Positions 1-6,405 of a stretch of 15,580 nucleotides of DNA are shown in pieces (positions within the stretch are counted from its first letter, which is position 1; each line of letters starts with the position of its first letter). A program made the position numbers and the translations under genes. The notes below the pieces were generated by a model. The model worked only from the letters and a program-made list of their open reading frames with translations. It did not search any database and was not told where the DNA came from. The stretch is from Sedimentisphaerales bacterium (lineage in GTDB: Bacteria > Planctomycetota > Phycisphaerae > Sedimentisphaerales > Anaerobacaceae): positions 1 to 15,580 of the forward strand of contig JAFGTU010000064.1 of the NCBI GenBank assembly GCA_016933985.1, in the 5' to 3' direction.

Positions 1-540
1 CTCGCGCCGCTCGGCCTGAAGGCCGGTGACAGTGTCGAGAGCGGCGAGGTCTGCGAGCCGAAGATCGGCAACGCGATGCCGATGGGCGCGATCCCGGCCG
101 GGCTGGAAATTCACAACATAGAAATGATCGCAGGGCATGGTGGAAAGTTGGTTAGGGGTGCGGGCAGCGCCGCCAGAATTGCTGCAAAAGAGGGTGATTG
201 GGTAACTGTTATCTTGCCAAGCGGGGAGATGAGAATGCTCCGCAAGGAATGCCGGGCAACCATAGGCAGGTTGAGCAATCCGGACCACCAGAACGTTCGC
301 ATCGGAAAAGCCGGCCGAATGCGTCACATGGGCCGACGGCCCCACGTCAGAGGCAAGGCACAGAACCCCGTGTCCCATCCAATGGGCGGCGGCGAGGGCA
401 GGGCCAACGGCGGACGCCATCCCTGTTCACCAACAGGCGTCCTGGCAAAGGGCGGAAAAACCAGAAATCCGAGAAAACAAAGCAATAATAGAATTATTCG
501 AAGACGCAAAAGCAAAAGGGCCAAACGTTTAGGCATCTAA
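1..540 (+). CDS. rplB: 50S ribosomal protein L2, C-terminal part (5' end outside window)
   Basis: L2 is a core large-subunit protein that binds 23S rRNA near the peptidyl transferase centre and helps subunit association. The reading frame is open from the first base, so the gene is cut by the window edge and about 179 C-terminal residues remain. Recognisable L2 signatures are the HNIE block, LVRGAGSAARI, KEGDWVTVILPSGEMR, CRATIG, GKAGR, and the Gly-rich loop ending HPMGGGEGR, followed by a very basic tail (RRRKSKRAKR). The loop, usually NPVDHPHGGGEGR, reads NPVSHPMGGGEGR here: the first His is kept but the Asp before it is Ser and the second His is Met. The next gene, rpsS, follows after 40 nt, which include a small CTGCC/GGCAG hairpin (545-564). 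Confidence 0.97.
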   Translation, partial: LAPLGLKAGDSVESGEVCEPKIGNAMPMGAIPAGLEIHNIEMIAGHGGKLVRGAGSAARIAAKEGDWVTVILPSGEMRMLRKECRATIGRLSNPDHQNVRIGKAGRMRHMGRRPHVRGKAQNPVSHPMGGGEGRANGGRHPCSPTGVLAKGGKTRNPRKQSNNRIIRRRKSKRAKRLGI

Positions 541-580
541 GCGACTGCCCGCTTTTGACGGCAGAATAGAGAAGCTGAAT

Positions 581-850
581 ATGGGACGATCTCTGAAAAA
601 AGGACCTTTCGTCGATGACAAGCTCATCATCAAGGTCAATAAACAGATTGAATTGGGTTCTCGCGAGCCAATAAAGACCTGGTCGCGAAGATGTACGGTA
701 ATCCCGGAGTTTGTGGGTGTTACGTTTTTGGTCCACAACGGCAAGCTGTTCCATAAGGTTTTTATTACCGAGGATATGGTGGGCCATAAGCTTGGCGAGT
801 TCTCGCTAACCCGGACTTTCAAAGGACATTCAAGCAAGAAGATAAAGTAA
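581..850 (+). CDS. rpsS: 30S ribosomal protein S19
   Basis: S19 sits in the head of the small subunit, partners S13 and contacts the A-site finger of the large subunit. The 89-residue product has the usual family length and opens with MGRSLKKGPFVDD, a hallmark of S19. Further matches are WSRRCTVIPEFVG, HNGK-FHKVFITEDMVGHKLGEF and the C-terminal RTFKGHSSKK. The start is fixed by this signature; upstream there is only a weak GAGAAG as ribosome binding site. It lies between rplB and rplV, its standard position in the S10 operon. Confidence 0.98.
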   Translation: MGRSLKKGPFVDDKLIIKVNKQIELGSREPIKTWSRRCTVIPEFVGVTFLVHNGKLFHKVFITEDMVGHKLGEFSLTRTFKGHSSKKIK

Positions 851-890
851 TTATCGCGTATTTGAAGTCGCGAACCTTGAGATACAAGAA

Positions 891-1439
891 ATGTTAAGTG
901 CTGAAAAATTCAAAGAGTTGTCAAAAGAACGCCGGATTGGCGTCGAGCAGTTGGCCGAGCATATTGCCAGGGCCGGTCTTAGCGACGAAGAAGCCAAAGT
1001 CGCCATTGCGAATTGGCAGAAGGGTCTTTTCAAGCCAAAGCCGCGGATGGAGGATGTTCGTCGTCTGGCTTCTGCTTTGGGTGTCGAGGAAAACGAGCTG
1101 GCCGACTGGCGCTCATCCTGTCGTTACGCCCCGGTCTCGGCGCAGAAGGCTCGTTTGGTGACTCAATTGATAGTGGGCCGAACCGTCCAGGATGCGACTG
1201 ACGTTCTGAAGTTTACGCGAAAGCGCGCCGCAGGCATAGTTGACAAGGTCCTGAAGGCGGCGGTTGCCGACGCTGATGAGCAGCGTGCGGATGTTGACAG
1301 CCTCTATGTCTGCCAAGCCCGTGTGGACGAAGCCGGCGTCAGAATCGGCACCAAAAGATGGATTGCCAAGGACAGGGGCAGGGCTCATGCGATTCGCAAG
1401 AAGGCCTGTCACATACATGTCACGGTAACACAGACATAG
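891..1439 (+). CDS. rplV: 50S ribosomal protein L22 with an N-terminal XRE-like helix-turn-helix extension
   Basis: L22 binds 23S rRNA and its beta-hairpin lines the nascent-peptide exit tunnel. The L22 domain spans about residues 75-182: CRYAPVSAQKARLV, the helix around DVLKFTRKRAAGIVDKVL, the LYV/VDEAG block, the tunnel-hairpin region RIGTKRWIAKDRGRA and the terminal IRKKACHIHVTV. L22 is normally about 110 residues; this one has 182. Residues 15-72 resemble an XRE/HTH_3 domain: the GVEQLAEHI helix, a WQKG turn, then KPKPRMEDVRRLASALGV followed by ENELADW, compared with the family pattern of E-G-x-x-x-P, two helices and ALGV-x-x-x-EL. The stretch between the LAEHI helix and WQKG is a few residues longer than usual. 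The frame is uninterrupted. The only later in-frame Met in the extension is codon 53 (1047), so internal initiation there is possible. There is no strong Shine-Dalgarno; GAGATA lies 6 nt before the start. Confidence 0.93.
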   Translation: MLSAEKFKELSKERRIGVEQLAEHIARAGLSDEEAKVAIANWQKGLFKPKPRMEDVRRLASALGVEENELADWRSSCRYAPVSAQKARLVTQLIVGRTVQDATDVLKFTRKRAAGIVDKVLKAAVADADEQRADVDSLYVCQARVDEAGVRIGTKRWIAKDRGRAHAIRKKACHIHVTVTQT

Positions 1440-1480
1440 CAAACGGAAAATAACAGCATCGGATTACGAGATACAGAATT

Positions 1481-2377
1481 ATGGGTCAGAAAGTATCGCC
1501 AATAGGTTTCAGGACGGGGATTACTCTCGGGTGGCAGAGCACCTGGTACGCTCCCAAGGCTATCTACGGCGATTTTCTCGTCGAAGACCAGAAGATACGT
1601 CGGTTCATCGATCAGAAATTTAACCGCACCATGCCCAAGGGCGCGGTAGCCAAGACCGAGGTTATAAGGACGCGTAACGAAGTGAAGGTTACGCTCCACA
1701 GTGCCAGGCCGGGCGTCGTCATCGGCCCGCGCGGCGGAGAAGTTGACAAACTCAGAGAAGAGCTTGAAGATATAACCGGTCGCAAGGTCGGCGTAAATGT
1801 CATTGAGATAAAAGAGCCCGACCTTAACGCTGCGCTGGTCGGCGAGGCGATAGCGGAGCAATTGAGCAAGCGGGCGTCCTTTAGACGGACTATGAAGCAG
1901 TTTTGCGAGGCCGGCGTCAATGCTGGAGCGAAAGGCGTTAAGATTGTATGCTCCGGTCGGCTGGGCGGCTCCGAAATGGCAAGGAAAGAGATGCAGAAGC
2001 TCGGCAGTATTCCCTTGCACACGCTTGACGCCGACGTGGACTACGCTGTTTCGGTAGCCAGGACGACGTATGGTATAATCGGTATAAAAGTCTGGATATA
2101 CAAAGGTAAGTTCGGCGAAGAGATCGAACCGCGGATCCGTCAGCGTCGTCGCCCGCCGAAACGTGATGTCTCGCCTGCGGATGGTGGCGGGAGAGGCCGA
2201 GGCGCGCCGCCACGCCGAGAGAGAAGCCAACGTTCCGGCCGGGCCTCACCGGGCAGTTCGGCGCCGGCGGCACCCCAAGAGCCGGCAAGTCCGGCTACTG
2301 AGCCTTTCAATGCCGCCGAAACGCAGGATGGGCGGGAAGGTCAAGAGTCCCCCGAAAGGCAATCTGAATTGTCCTGA
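1481..2377 (+). CDS. rpsC: 30S ribosomal protein S3 with a long Pro/Arg/Ser-rich C-terminal tail
   Basis: S3 forms part of the mRNA entry pore of the small subunit and has mRNA helicase activity in bacteria. The start MGQKVSPIGFRTG is diagnostic. A KH type-2 domain lies around residues 60-110, with its GxxG loop written GPRG (residues 82-85). The C-terminal S3 domain includes GVKIVCSGRLGGSEMAR and ends at GIIGIKVWIYKGK near residue 210. About 85 further residues (214-298) form a low-complexity tail, first Arg/Gly/Pro rich and basic, then Pro/Ala/Ser/Glu rich and acidic. The E. coli protein has 233 residues, so this is an extension of about 65. It starts 41 nt after rplV without a strong ribosome binding site; GAGATA is 7 nt upstream of the ATG. 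Confidence 0.97.
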   Translation: MGQKVSPIGFRTGITLGWQSTWYAPKAIYGDFLVEDQKIRRFIDQKFNRTMPKGAVAKTEVIRTRNEVKVTLHSARPGVVIGPRGGEVDKLREELEDITGRKVGVNVIEIKEPDLNAALVGEAIAEQLSKRASFRRTMKQFCEAGVNAGAKGVKIVCSGRLGGSEMARKEMQKLGSIPLHTLDADVDYAVSVARTTYGIIGIKVWIYKGKFGEEIEPRIRQRRRPPKRDVSPADGGGRGRGAPPRRERSQRSGRASPGSSAPAAPQEPASPATEPFNAAETQDGREGQESPERQSELS

Positions 2378-2401
2378 TATGTCTTGTAAAGGAAATGACA
2401 A

Positions 2402-2821
2402 ATGGCGATGATGCCGAAAAGGGTGAAGTATCGCAAGAGCCAGCGAGGCAAGATGAAAGGTAATGCCTTGAGGTGCAATTATGTTGCATTTGGCGAGTAC
2501 GGGCTGCAGGCTCTCGAGACCAGTTGGGTTAAGGGCAAACATATCGAGGCCGGGCGAGTCGCCGCTACTCATTTTCTCCATCGCGAAGGCAAGGTCTATA
2601 TCAGGATTTTCCCGCACAGGTCGGTCAGTGCCAAACCTCTCGAGACACGCATGGGTAAAGGCAAGGGCGAGCCGGCCTTTTGGGTCGCCAGGGTCAGGCC
2701 GGGGCAGGTCTGCTTCGAGATCGGCGGCGTTGACGAAGAGGTGGCAAAGCAGGCGCTGCTGAGGGTGGCTCACAAAATGCCTATAAAGTGTAGATTCATT
2801 AAAAGAAGACATACGCTATAG
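2402..2821 (+). CDS. rplP: 50S ribosomal protein L16
   Basis: L16 lies at the base of the central protuberance and helps position A-site tRNA. The 139-residue product opens MAMMPKRVKYRKSQRG, close to the family start M-x-MPKRVKYRK, and carries the conserved ETRMGKGKGE loop (residues 81-90). Its Arg83 corresponds to the arginine hydroxylated by ycfD-type oxygenases in some proteobacteria. FWVARVRPGQVCFEI and ALLRVAHKMPIK complete the match. AAGGA ends 8 nt before the ATG at 2402, which favours it over the ATG at 2408. The gene lies 24 nt after rpsC. Confidence 0.98.
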   Translation: MAMMPKRVKYRKSQRGKMKGNALRCNYVAFGEYGLQALETSWVKGKHIEAGRVAATHFLHREGKVYIRIFPHRSVSAKPLETRMGKGKGEPAFWVARVRPGQVCFEIGGVDEEVAKQALLRVAHKMPIKCRFIKRRHTL

Positions 2822-2835
2822 ACTGAGACATTGAA

Positions 2836-3042
2836 ATGAAAGCGAAGAATTATCGCGAAATGAGCCCCGATGAACTCGGCATGCAGCTTGATGAGCTGCA
2901 GAGGCGGTTGTTTGATTTGCGGGCGCAGGCCGTTACGGAGAAGCTTGAAAACTCCAAGGCCGTTATCAATGTCCGTCGCGACATTGCGAGAATTAAGACG
3001 ATTATGCGACAAGGCAAGGAACATCCTGTCGAACGTATTTGA
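2836..3042 (+). CDS. rpmC: 50S ribosomal protein L29
   Basis: L29 is a small helical-hairpin protein at the rim of the exit tunnel near L23, a site used by chaperones and the signal recognition particle. The 68-residue product has the expected two-helix layout: N-terminal YREMSPDELGMQLDEL, LQRRLFDLRAQAVTEKLENS, then VRRDIARIKTIMRQGKE. Length and motifs are typical. It starts 14 nt after rplP with only a weak GAGA upstream, and rpsQ follows after 16 nt, so coupled translation is likely. Confidence 0.97.
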   Translation: MKAKNYREMSPDELGMQLDELQRRLFDLRAQAVTEKLENSKAVINVRRDIARIKTIMRQGKEHPVERI

Positions 3043-3058
3043 CGATCGGGAATCGAGT

Positions 3059-3319
3059 ATGGAAAACCGCAAACTTAAGACTCTTGCCGGGGTAGTAGTC
3101 AGCAATAGCGGTGACAAATCCGTCAAGGTTGTCATCGACTACAAGGTCAAGCATCCGAGGTACGGCAAGTATGTCAAACGGAGGATGAAGATCGGCGTAC
3201 ACGACGAGAAGAATGAAAGTGGCGTCGGCGACCTTGTTGAGATAGCTCAATGCAGGCCGTACAGCAAGAGCAAGAGTTGGCGCCTTTTGAAGGTCGTGCA
3301 AAAGGCTGTTAGCATGTGA
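3059..3319 (+). CDS. rpsQ: 30S ribosomal protein S17
   Basis: S17 is a primary 16S rRNA-binding protein with an OB fold. The 86 residues beginning MENRKLKTLAGVVVSN match the family start, and VKHPRYGKYVKRRMK plus HDEKNESGVGDLVEI and the RPYSKSKSWRLLKV block are diagnostic. An in-frame open reading frame reaches further upstream into rpmC, but that part has no family similarity, so the ATG at 3059 is chosen. GGGAA lies about 9 nt before it. The gene is in its normal position between L29 and L14. Confidence 0.97.
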   Translation: MENRKLKTLAGVVVSNSGDKSVKVVIDYKVKHPRYGKYVKRRMKIGVHDEKNESGVGDLVEIAQCRPYSKSKSWRLLKVVQKAVSM

Positions 3320-3360
3320 ATCGATATTTGCCAGAGGTGGTACGGACGACGAGATAACTT

Positions 3361-3747
3361 ATGATTCAACAAGAAACAATGTTGGATATTGCCGACAATT
3401 CAGGCGTCAAGTCGGCCTTGTGCATTAGAGTCCTCGGGAAAAGCGGCGCACACGGGAAGTTTACTCGGTGCGTCGCCCGTGTTGGAGACATCGTCTGCGT
3501 GGCGATTAAGAAGTCCTTGCCGACCTGCCAGTTGGACGACAAGAAAGTGCATAAGTGTGTTATCATTCGCACGAAAAGCCCTGTTAAAAGGTCGGACGGC
3601 AGCTATGTGAGGTTCGACAGCAACGCCGCGGTCATGATCGATGCCGACGGCAACCCCATAGGCACGCGAATCTTCGGGGCCGTCGCGAGAGAGTTGCGAG
3701 AAAAAAACTATATGAAGATTATCTCACTGGCCGGCGAAGTTGTATAG
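3361..3747 (+). CDS. rplN: 50S ribosomal protein L14
   Basis: L14 binds 23S rRNA, forms intersubunit bridges with 16S rRNA, and is the target of the silencing factor RsfS in bacteria. MIQQETMLDIADNSGVK and the block RSDGSYVRFDSNAAVMID with GTRIFGAVARELR are unmistakable. The product has 128 residues against the usual 122. The extra residues fall in the loop between LGKSG and VGDIV (residues about 27-41), which is normally shorter. GAGATA lies 4 nt ahead of the ATG and AGAGGTGG further upstream. Confidence 0.98.
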   Translation: MIQQETMLDIADNSGVKSALCIRVLGKSGAHGKFTRCVARVGDIVCVAIKKSLPTCQLDDKKVHKCVIIRTKSPVKRSDGSYVRFDSNAAVMIDADGNPIGTRIFGAVARELREKNYMKIISLAGEVV

Positions 3748-3779
3748 GGCCACCAGGAGCTGATTCAGAGGTCTATCGA

Positions 3780-4091
3780 ATGGCACTGCATGTAAAAAAG
3801 AACGATACTATCGAAGTGATCTGTGGCGCTCATAAGGGCGCAACCGGCAGGGTGCTCAAGGTGATGCCCCAGAAGAAGCTTGTTGTGGTGCAGGGTCTGA
3901 ATCTTGCAAAGAAGCACGTCAGGCCCTCTCGTAAAAGTCCGCAGGGCGGCAGGATTAGTATTGAGCAGCCTATCCACATCAGTAATGTGCTGCCCGTAAA
4001 TACTAAGACCTCGAAGGGCGGCAGGGTCGGCTATAAGGTTAACAAGGAAGGCAGAAAGAAACGAGTTTTCGCCGACGGCCATGAGATTTAG
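3780..4091 (+). CDS. rplX: 50S ribosomal protein L24
   Basis: L24 is an assembly-initiator protein of the large subunit and sits beside the tunnel exit. The 103-residue product begins MALHVKKNDTIEVICGAHKG; residues 5-32 form a KOW motif (GAHKGATGRVLKV). The family block GLNLAKKHVRPS, the GGRISIEQPIHISNV segment and the GRVGYKV strand follow. AGAGG lies about 9 nt upstream of the start. Downstream is a 66-nt gap with two hairpins before rplE, the largest structured gap in this part of the cluster. Confidence 0.97.
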   Translation: MALHVKKNDTIEVICGAHKGATGRVLKVMPQKKLVVVQGLNLAKKHVRPSRKSPQGGRISIEQPIHISNVLPVNTKTSKGGRVGYKVNKEGRKKRVFADGHEI

Positions 4092-4095
4092 CGTC

Positions 4096-4133
4096 CTCTA
4101 AAGTTCCGACAGGAGTTTAGAGCCGGCAGGCTC
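4096..4133 (+). promoter_or_regulatory. Two overlapping hairpins in the rplX-rplE gap, candidate r-protein (S8-type) control site
   Basis: Hairpin 1 pairs CTCTAAA (4096-4102) with TTTAGAG (4116-4122). Above a bulged G, an upper stem TTCC/GGAG (first pair U-G) closes a GACA loop. Hairpin 2 is a perfect GAGCC/GGCTC stem (4120-4124 with 4129-4133) around GGCA. The two share 4120-4122, so they compete or have to share bases. In E. coli the spc operon is repressed by S8 binding mRNA at the L24/L5 junction, the same location. I did not confirm the S8 consensus, so the role is inferred from position and structure. Confidence 0.4.
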
Positions 4134-4157
4134 AGAGATTGTAAGGCAAGGTGTTTG

Positions 4158-4703
4158 ATGGCGCGTTTAAGAGATTTGTATAGGTCAAAGATTGTCCCCG
4201 AAATGACTAAGGAGTATGGGTACAAGAATCTTATGGCCGTGCCCAGGATGGATAAGATCGTTGTCTCTATGGGTATAGGCAAGGCGACACAGGACAAGAA
4301 GTTCCTGGAGCTGGCCAAGAAGGACCTTACGATGATCACCGGCCAGATGCCCCTTGTTTGTAAGGCAAAGAAAAGTGTCTCGAACTTCAAAGTGCGCCAG
4401 GGCAACGAAACCGGGCTCAAAGTTACCTTAAGAGGGATCAGGATGTATGAGTTTATGGACCGTCTCATCAATTTGGCAATCCCCCGGGTGAGAGACTTCA
4501 GGGGCTTGAACCCGAAGAGTTTCGACGGCAGAGGCAACTACTCCATGGGTGCGACGGAACAGAGCATTTTTCCCGAGATTAACCCTGCAAAGGTGGAATT
4601 TCAGCAGGGGATGAACATAGCGTTTATTACAACGGCGGACACCGACGACGAGGCCAGGAAGATGCTTCAGTTTTTCGGCATGCCGTTCAAAAACCTCGAT
4701 TAG
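4158..4703 (+). CDS. rplE: 50S ribosomal protein L5
   Basis: L5 binds 5S rRNA and contacts P-site tRNA from the central protuberance. The product has 181 residues (E. coli 179). Family signatures are MARLRDLYRSKIVPEM, YKNLMAVPRMDKIVVSMGIG, the MITGQMPLVCKAKKSVSNFK block, the GLKVTLRG turn with MYEFMDRLI, and GRGNYSMGATEQSIFPEI. A TTG at 4155 is in frame, but the ATG three bases later fits family starts and has AAGG six bases upstream, so it is preferred. The hairpins just upstream could regulate its translation. Confidence 0.97.
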   Translation: MARLRDLYRSKIVPEMTKEYGYKNLMAVPRMDKIVVSMGIGKATQDKKFLELAKKDLTMITGQMPLVCKAKKSVSNFKVRQGNETGLKVTLRGIRMYEFMDRLINLAIPRVRDFRGLNPKSFDGRGNYSMGATEQSIFPEINPAKVEFQQGMNIAFITTADTDDEARKMLQFFGMPFKNLD

Positions 4704-4754
4704 CAGGGTTGCCCCTAAAGAAGAAAAAGAAAAACGGAAACCTGGAGCATTTGG

Positions 4755-4940
4755 ATGTCAACCAAAGCACTTGTAAACAAGTCGGCGAAGAAACAGAAGT
4801 ATCGCGTCAGACAATATACCCGCTGCCAGCTTTGCGGCAGATCGAAGGCCGTCTATCGTAAGTTCAAGATTTGCCGCATCTGTTTTAGAAACCTGGCTAA
4901 TGAAGGAAAGATCCCCGGTGTGAGAAAGGCCAGTTGGTGA
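4755..4940 (+). CDS. rpsN: 30S ribosomal protein S14, zinc-binding short type
   Basis: S14 binds the 3' domain of 16S rRNA in the head of the small subunit. At 61 residues this is the short C+ form. Two CxxC pairs (Cys24/Cys27 in CQLC and Cys40/Cys43 in CRIC) should hold one zinc ion. SKAVYRKFKICRICFRNLANEGKIPG and the terminal GVRKASW are typical of the family. TGGAG lies about 10 nt before the ATG. A strong GC-rich hairpin begins at its stop codon. Confidence 0.98.
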   Translation: MSTKALVNKSAKKQKYRVRQYTRCQLCGRSKAVYRKFKICRICFRNLANEGKIPGVRKASW

Positions 4941-4958
4941 CCGGGCCGAGCCGCGGTC
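4939..4958 (+). other. GC-rich hairpin at the rpsN stop codon
   Basis: GACCG (4939-4943) pairs with CGGTC (4954-4958), and inside it GGC pairs with GCC around a CGA loop with one bulged G. This makes a stem of about eight pairs directly after rpsN in a 73-nt gap. There is no T-run behind it, so it is not a standard intrinsic terminator. It could stabilise or process the mRNA or affect rpsH translation; its function is unknown. Confidence 0.35.
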
Positions 4959-5013
4959 TTATGTGTAGTTCCCAGGAACGAATTGTCCAATACGGTATAA
5001 GAGATAGCTGATT

Positions 5014-5412
5014 ATGACTTTGAGTGATCCAATAGCTGATATGCTGACACGGATTCGCAACGCTGTGAGAATAAACAGACCCCAAGTGAATATCAAGTGC
5101 TCCAACATTTGCCTGGGCATAGCGAACGTTCTCAAGAAAGAAGGCTATATTCTGGACTATGACCGTATCGACGACGGTTATCAGGGGATTATCCGGGTAA
5201 GCCTGAAGTATGACCAGGACGGCGGTTCAGTCATAAAGGAAATAACTCGAACGAGCAAGCCCGGTTGCAGGATTTATTCCGGTGTGGCGGATCTGCCGCG
5301 AGTGATGAGCGGTATGGGCATAGCTGTTGTCTCCACAAGCCGGGGTGTAATGAGCGATAACGATTGCCGCCAGGCAAATCTCGGCGGCGAACTTCTTTGT
5401 ACGGTTAGCTAA
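5014..5412 (+). CDS. rpsH: 30S ribosomal protein S8
   Basis: S8 binds the central domain of 16S rRNA and, in E. coli, represses the spc operon. The 132-residue product begins MTLSDPIADMLTRIRNAV, a near-perfect family start. It contains YQGIIRVSLKY and RTSKPGCRIYSG, and ends in the expected STSRGVMSDNDCR and GGELLC strands. GAGATA lies 7 nt upstream of the ATG in place of a strong ribosome binding site. The stop codon directly abuts the rplF start (TAA-ATG), pointing to translational coupling. Confidence 0.98.
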   Translation: MTLSDPIADMLTRIRNAVRINRPQVNIKCSNICLGIANVLKKEGYILDYDRIDDGYQGIIRVSLKYDQDGGSVIKEITRTSKPGCRIYSGVADLPRVMSGMGIAVVSTSRGVMSDNDCRQANLGGELLCTVS

Positions 5413-5994
5413 ATGAGTCGCATAGGTAAAAAGCCTGTAGAAATTCCGGCCGGCGTTACGGTCGAGCAGAAAGGCGCTAAGATCAAGGCCACAGGACCGC
5501 AAGGTGCCCTGGAGATGGAGTGCCATCCGCAAATCAAGGTCACGATCGATAAGGCTGACGCGAAAATAGTCGTCGAAAATGATAATCCTCAGGATCGACG
5601 CTGCAAGCAGTTGCATGGAACGATGCGCGCCCTGATCGCCAATCTGGTCGCAGGGGTGACTAAAGGCTTTGAGAAGAAGATGGAAGTATACGGCACCGGA
5701 TACAATCTCAAAGAGCTAAACGGCAAGCTCTCCTTTCAGGTGGGCTACGCCCATACGGTGGACTTGCCCATACCCAAAGGAGTGAAGGTGACCATTGCCG
5801 TGCCCGCGACAAAGGGCAATGAGGTTCCGGCCAAATTTACCCTTTTCGGTATGGACAAGTGCGTGGTTGGGCAGTTCGCTGCAGAAATTCGGTCGATTAG
5901 ACCGCCGGAACCTTACAAGGGCAAGGGTATCCGCTACGCCGACGAACAGGTCCAGCGCAAGGTCGGCAAGGCATTTGCCTCCGGCGCGGCATAG
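5413..5994 (+). CDS. rplF: 50S ribosomal protein L6
   Basis: L6 sits near the factor-binding site and sarcin-ricin loop of the large subunit. The start MSRIGKKPVEIPAGVTVE is diagnostic. Two similar alpha/beta domains follow, with the hinge at GTMRALIANLVAGVTKGFEK and the second domain containing GTGYNLKELNGKLSFQVGYAH. The C-terminal PPEPYKGKGIRYADE motif is the best-known L6 signature. At 193 residues it is a little longer than E. coli (177), partly from a longer C-terminal end. There is no gap after rpsH and no ribosome binding site of its own, so it probably depends on coupling. Confidence 0.98.
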   Translation: MSRIGKKPVEIPAGVTVEQKGAKIKATGPQGALEMECHPQIKVTIDKADAKIVVENDNPQDRRCKQLHGTMRALIANLVAGVTKGFEKKMEVYGTGYNLKELNGKLSFQVGYAHTVDLPIPKGVKVTIAVPATKGNEVPAKFTLFGMDKCVVGQFAAEIRSIRPPEPYKGKGIRYADEQVQRKVGKAFASGAA

Positions 5995-6010
5995 TGGAGA
6001 CAGTGTTTTT

Positions 6011-6376
6011 ATGAATAGCCAGAGCATTAAAAGAGCCGCACGCAGACGAAGATATCACGTGCGAAGGAAGGTCTCCGGTACCAGGGAGCGTCCGAGACTG
6101 TCCGTTTTTCGCTCCAACAGACATATTTACGCCCAAATAATTGATGATACCGCCGGTGCTACTCTTGTCTCGGCAAGCACCCAGGCAAAGGCCGTGCGTG
6201 CGCAGGCCGCCAATGGCGGCGACAAGAAGGCCGCCGGGCTCGTCGGCGAGACTATAGCTAAAGAAGCTCTGGGTGTCGGTATTAAGTGCGTGTGTTTTGA
6301 TAAGAATCGCTATAAATTTCATGGCAGAGTCAAGGCTCTTGCCGAGGCTGCAAGGAAAACCGGCCTGGTTTTCTGA
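6011..6376 (+). CDS. rplR: 50S ribosomal protein L18
   Basis: L18 binds 5S rRNA with L5 and helps dock it into the large subunit. The 121-residue product has the very basic start (KRAARRRRYHVRRKVSGT), then RERPRLSVFRSNRHIYAQIID, GATLVSAST, AAGLVGETIAKEA and the terminal FDKNRYKFHGRVKALAEAAR, all typical. The frame is open further upstream within rplF, but family starts and a GGAG about 11 nt upstream support the ATG used here. Confidence 0.97.
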   Translation: MNSQSIKRAARRRRYHVRRKVSGTRERPRLSVFRSNRHIYAQIIDDTAGATLVSASTQAKAVRAQAANGGDKKAAGLVGETIAKEALGVGIKCVCFDKNRYKFHGRVKALAEAARKTGLVF

Positions 6377-6405
6377 TCCTGCAGAAGACTGATTGGAGAT
6401 GTCAA

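Noticed and set aside
545..564. CTGCC/GGCAG hairpin between rplB and rpsS
   Set aside because: Five pairs with a 10-nt loop and no T-run; too weak to call a terminator or control site.
1409..2230. Minus-strand 273-residue open frame opposite rpsC
   Set aside because: It lies wholly opposite a certain ribosomal gene, shows no recognisable family, and has no ribosome binding site context; a shadow frame.
2246..2812. Minus-strand 188-residue frame opposite the S3 tail and rplP
   Set aside because: Antisense shadow of two real genes with no motif.
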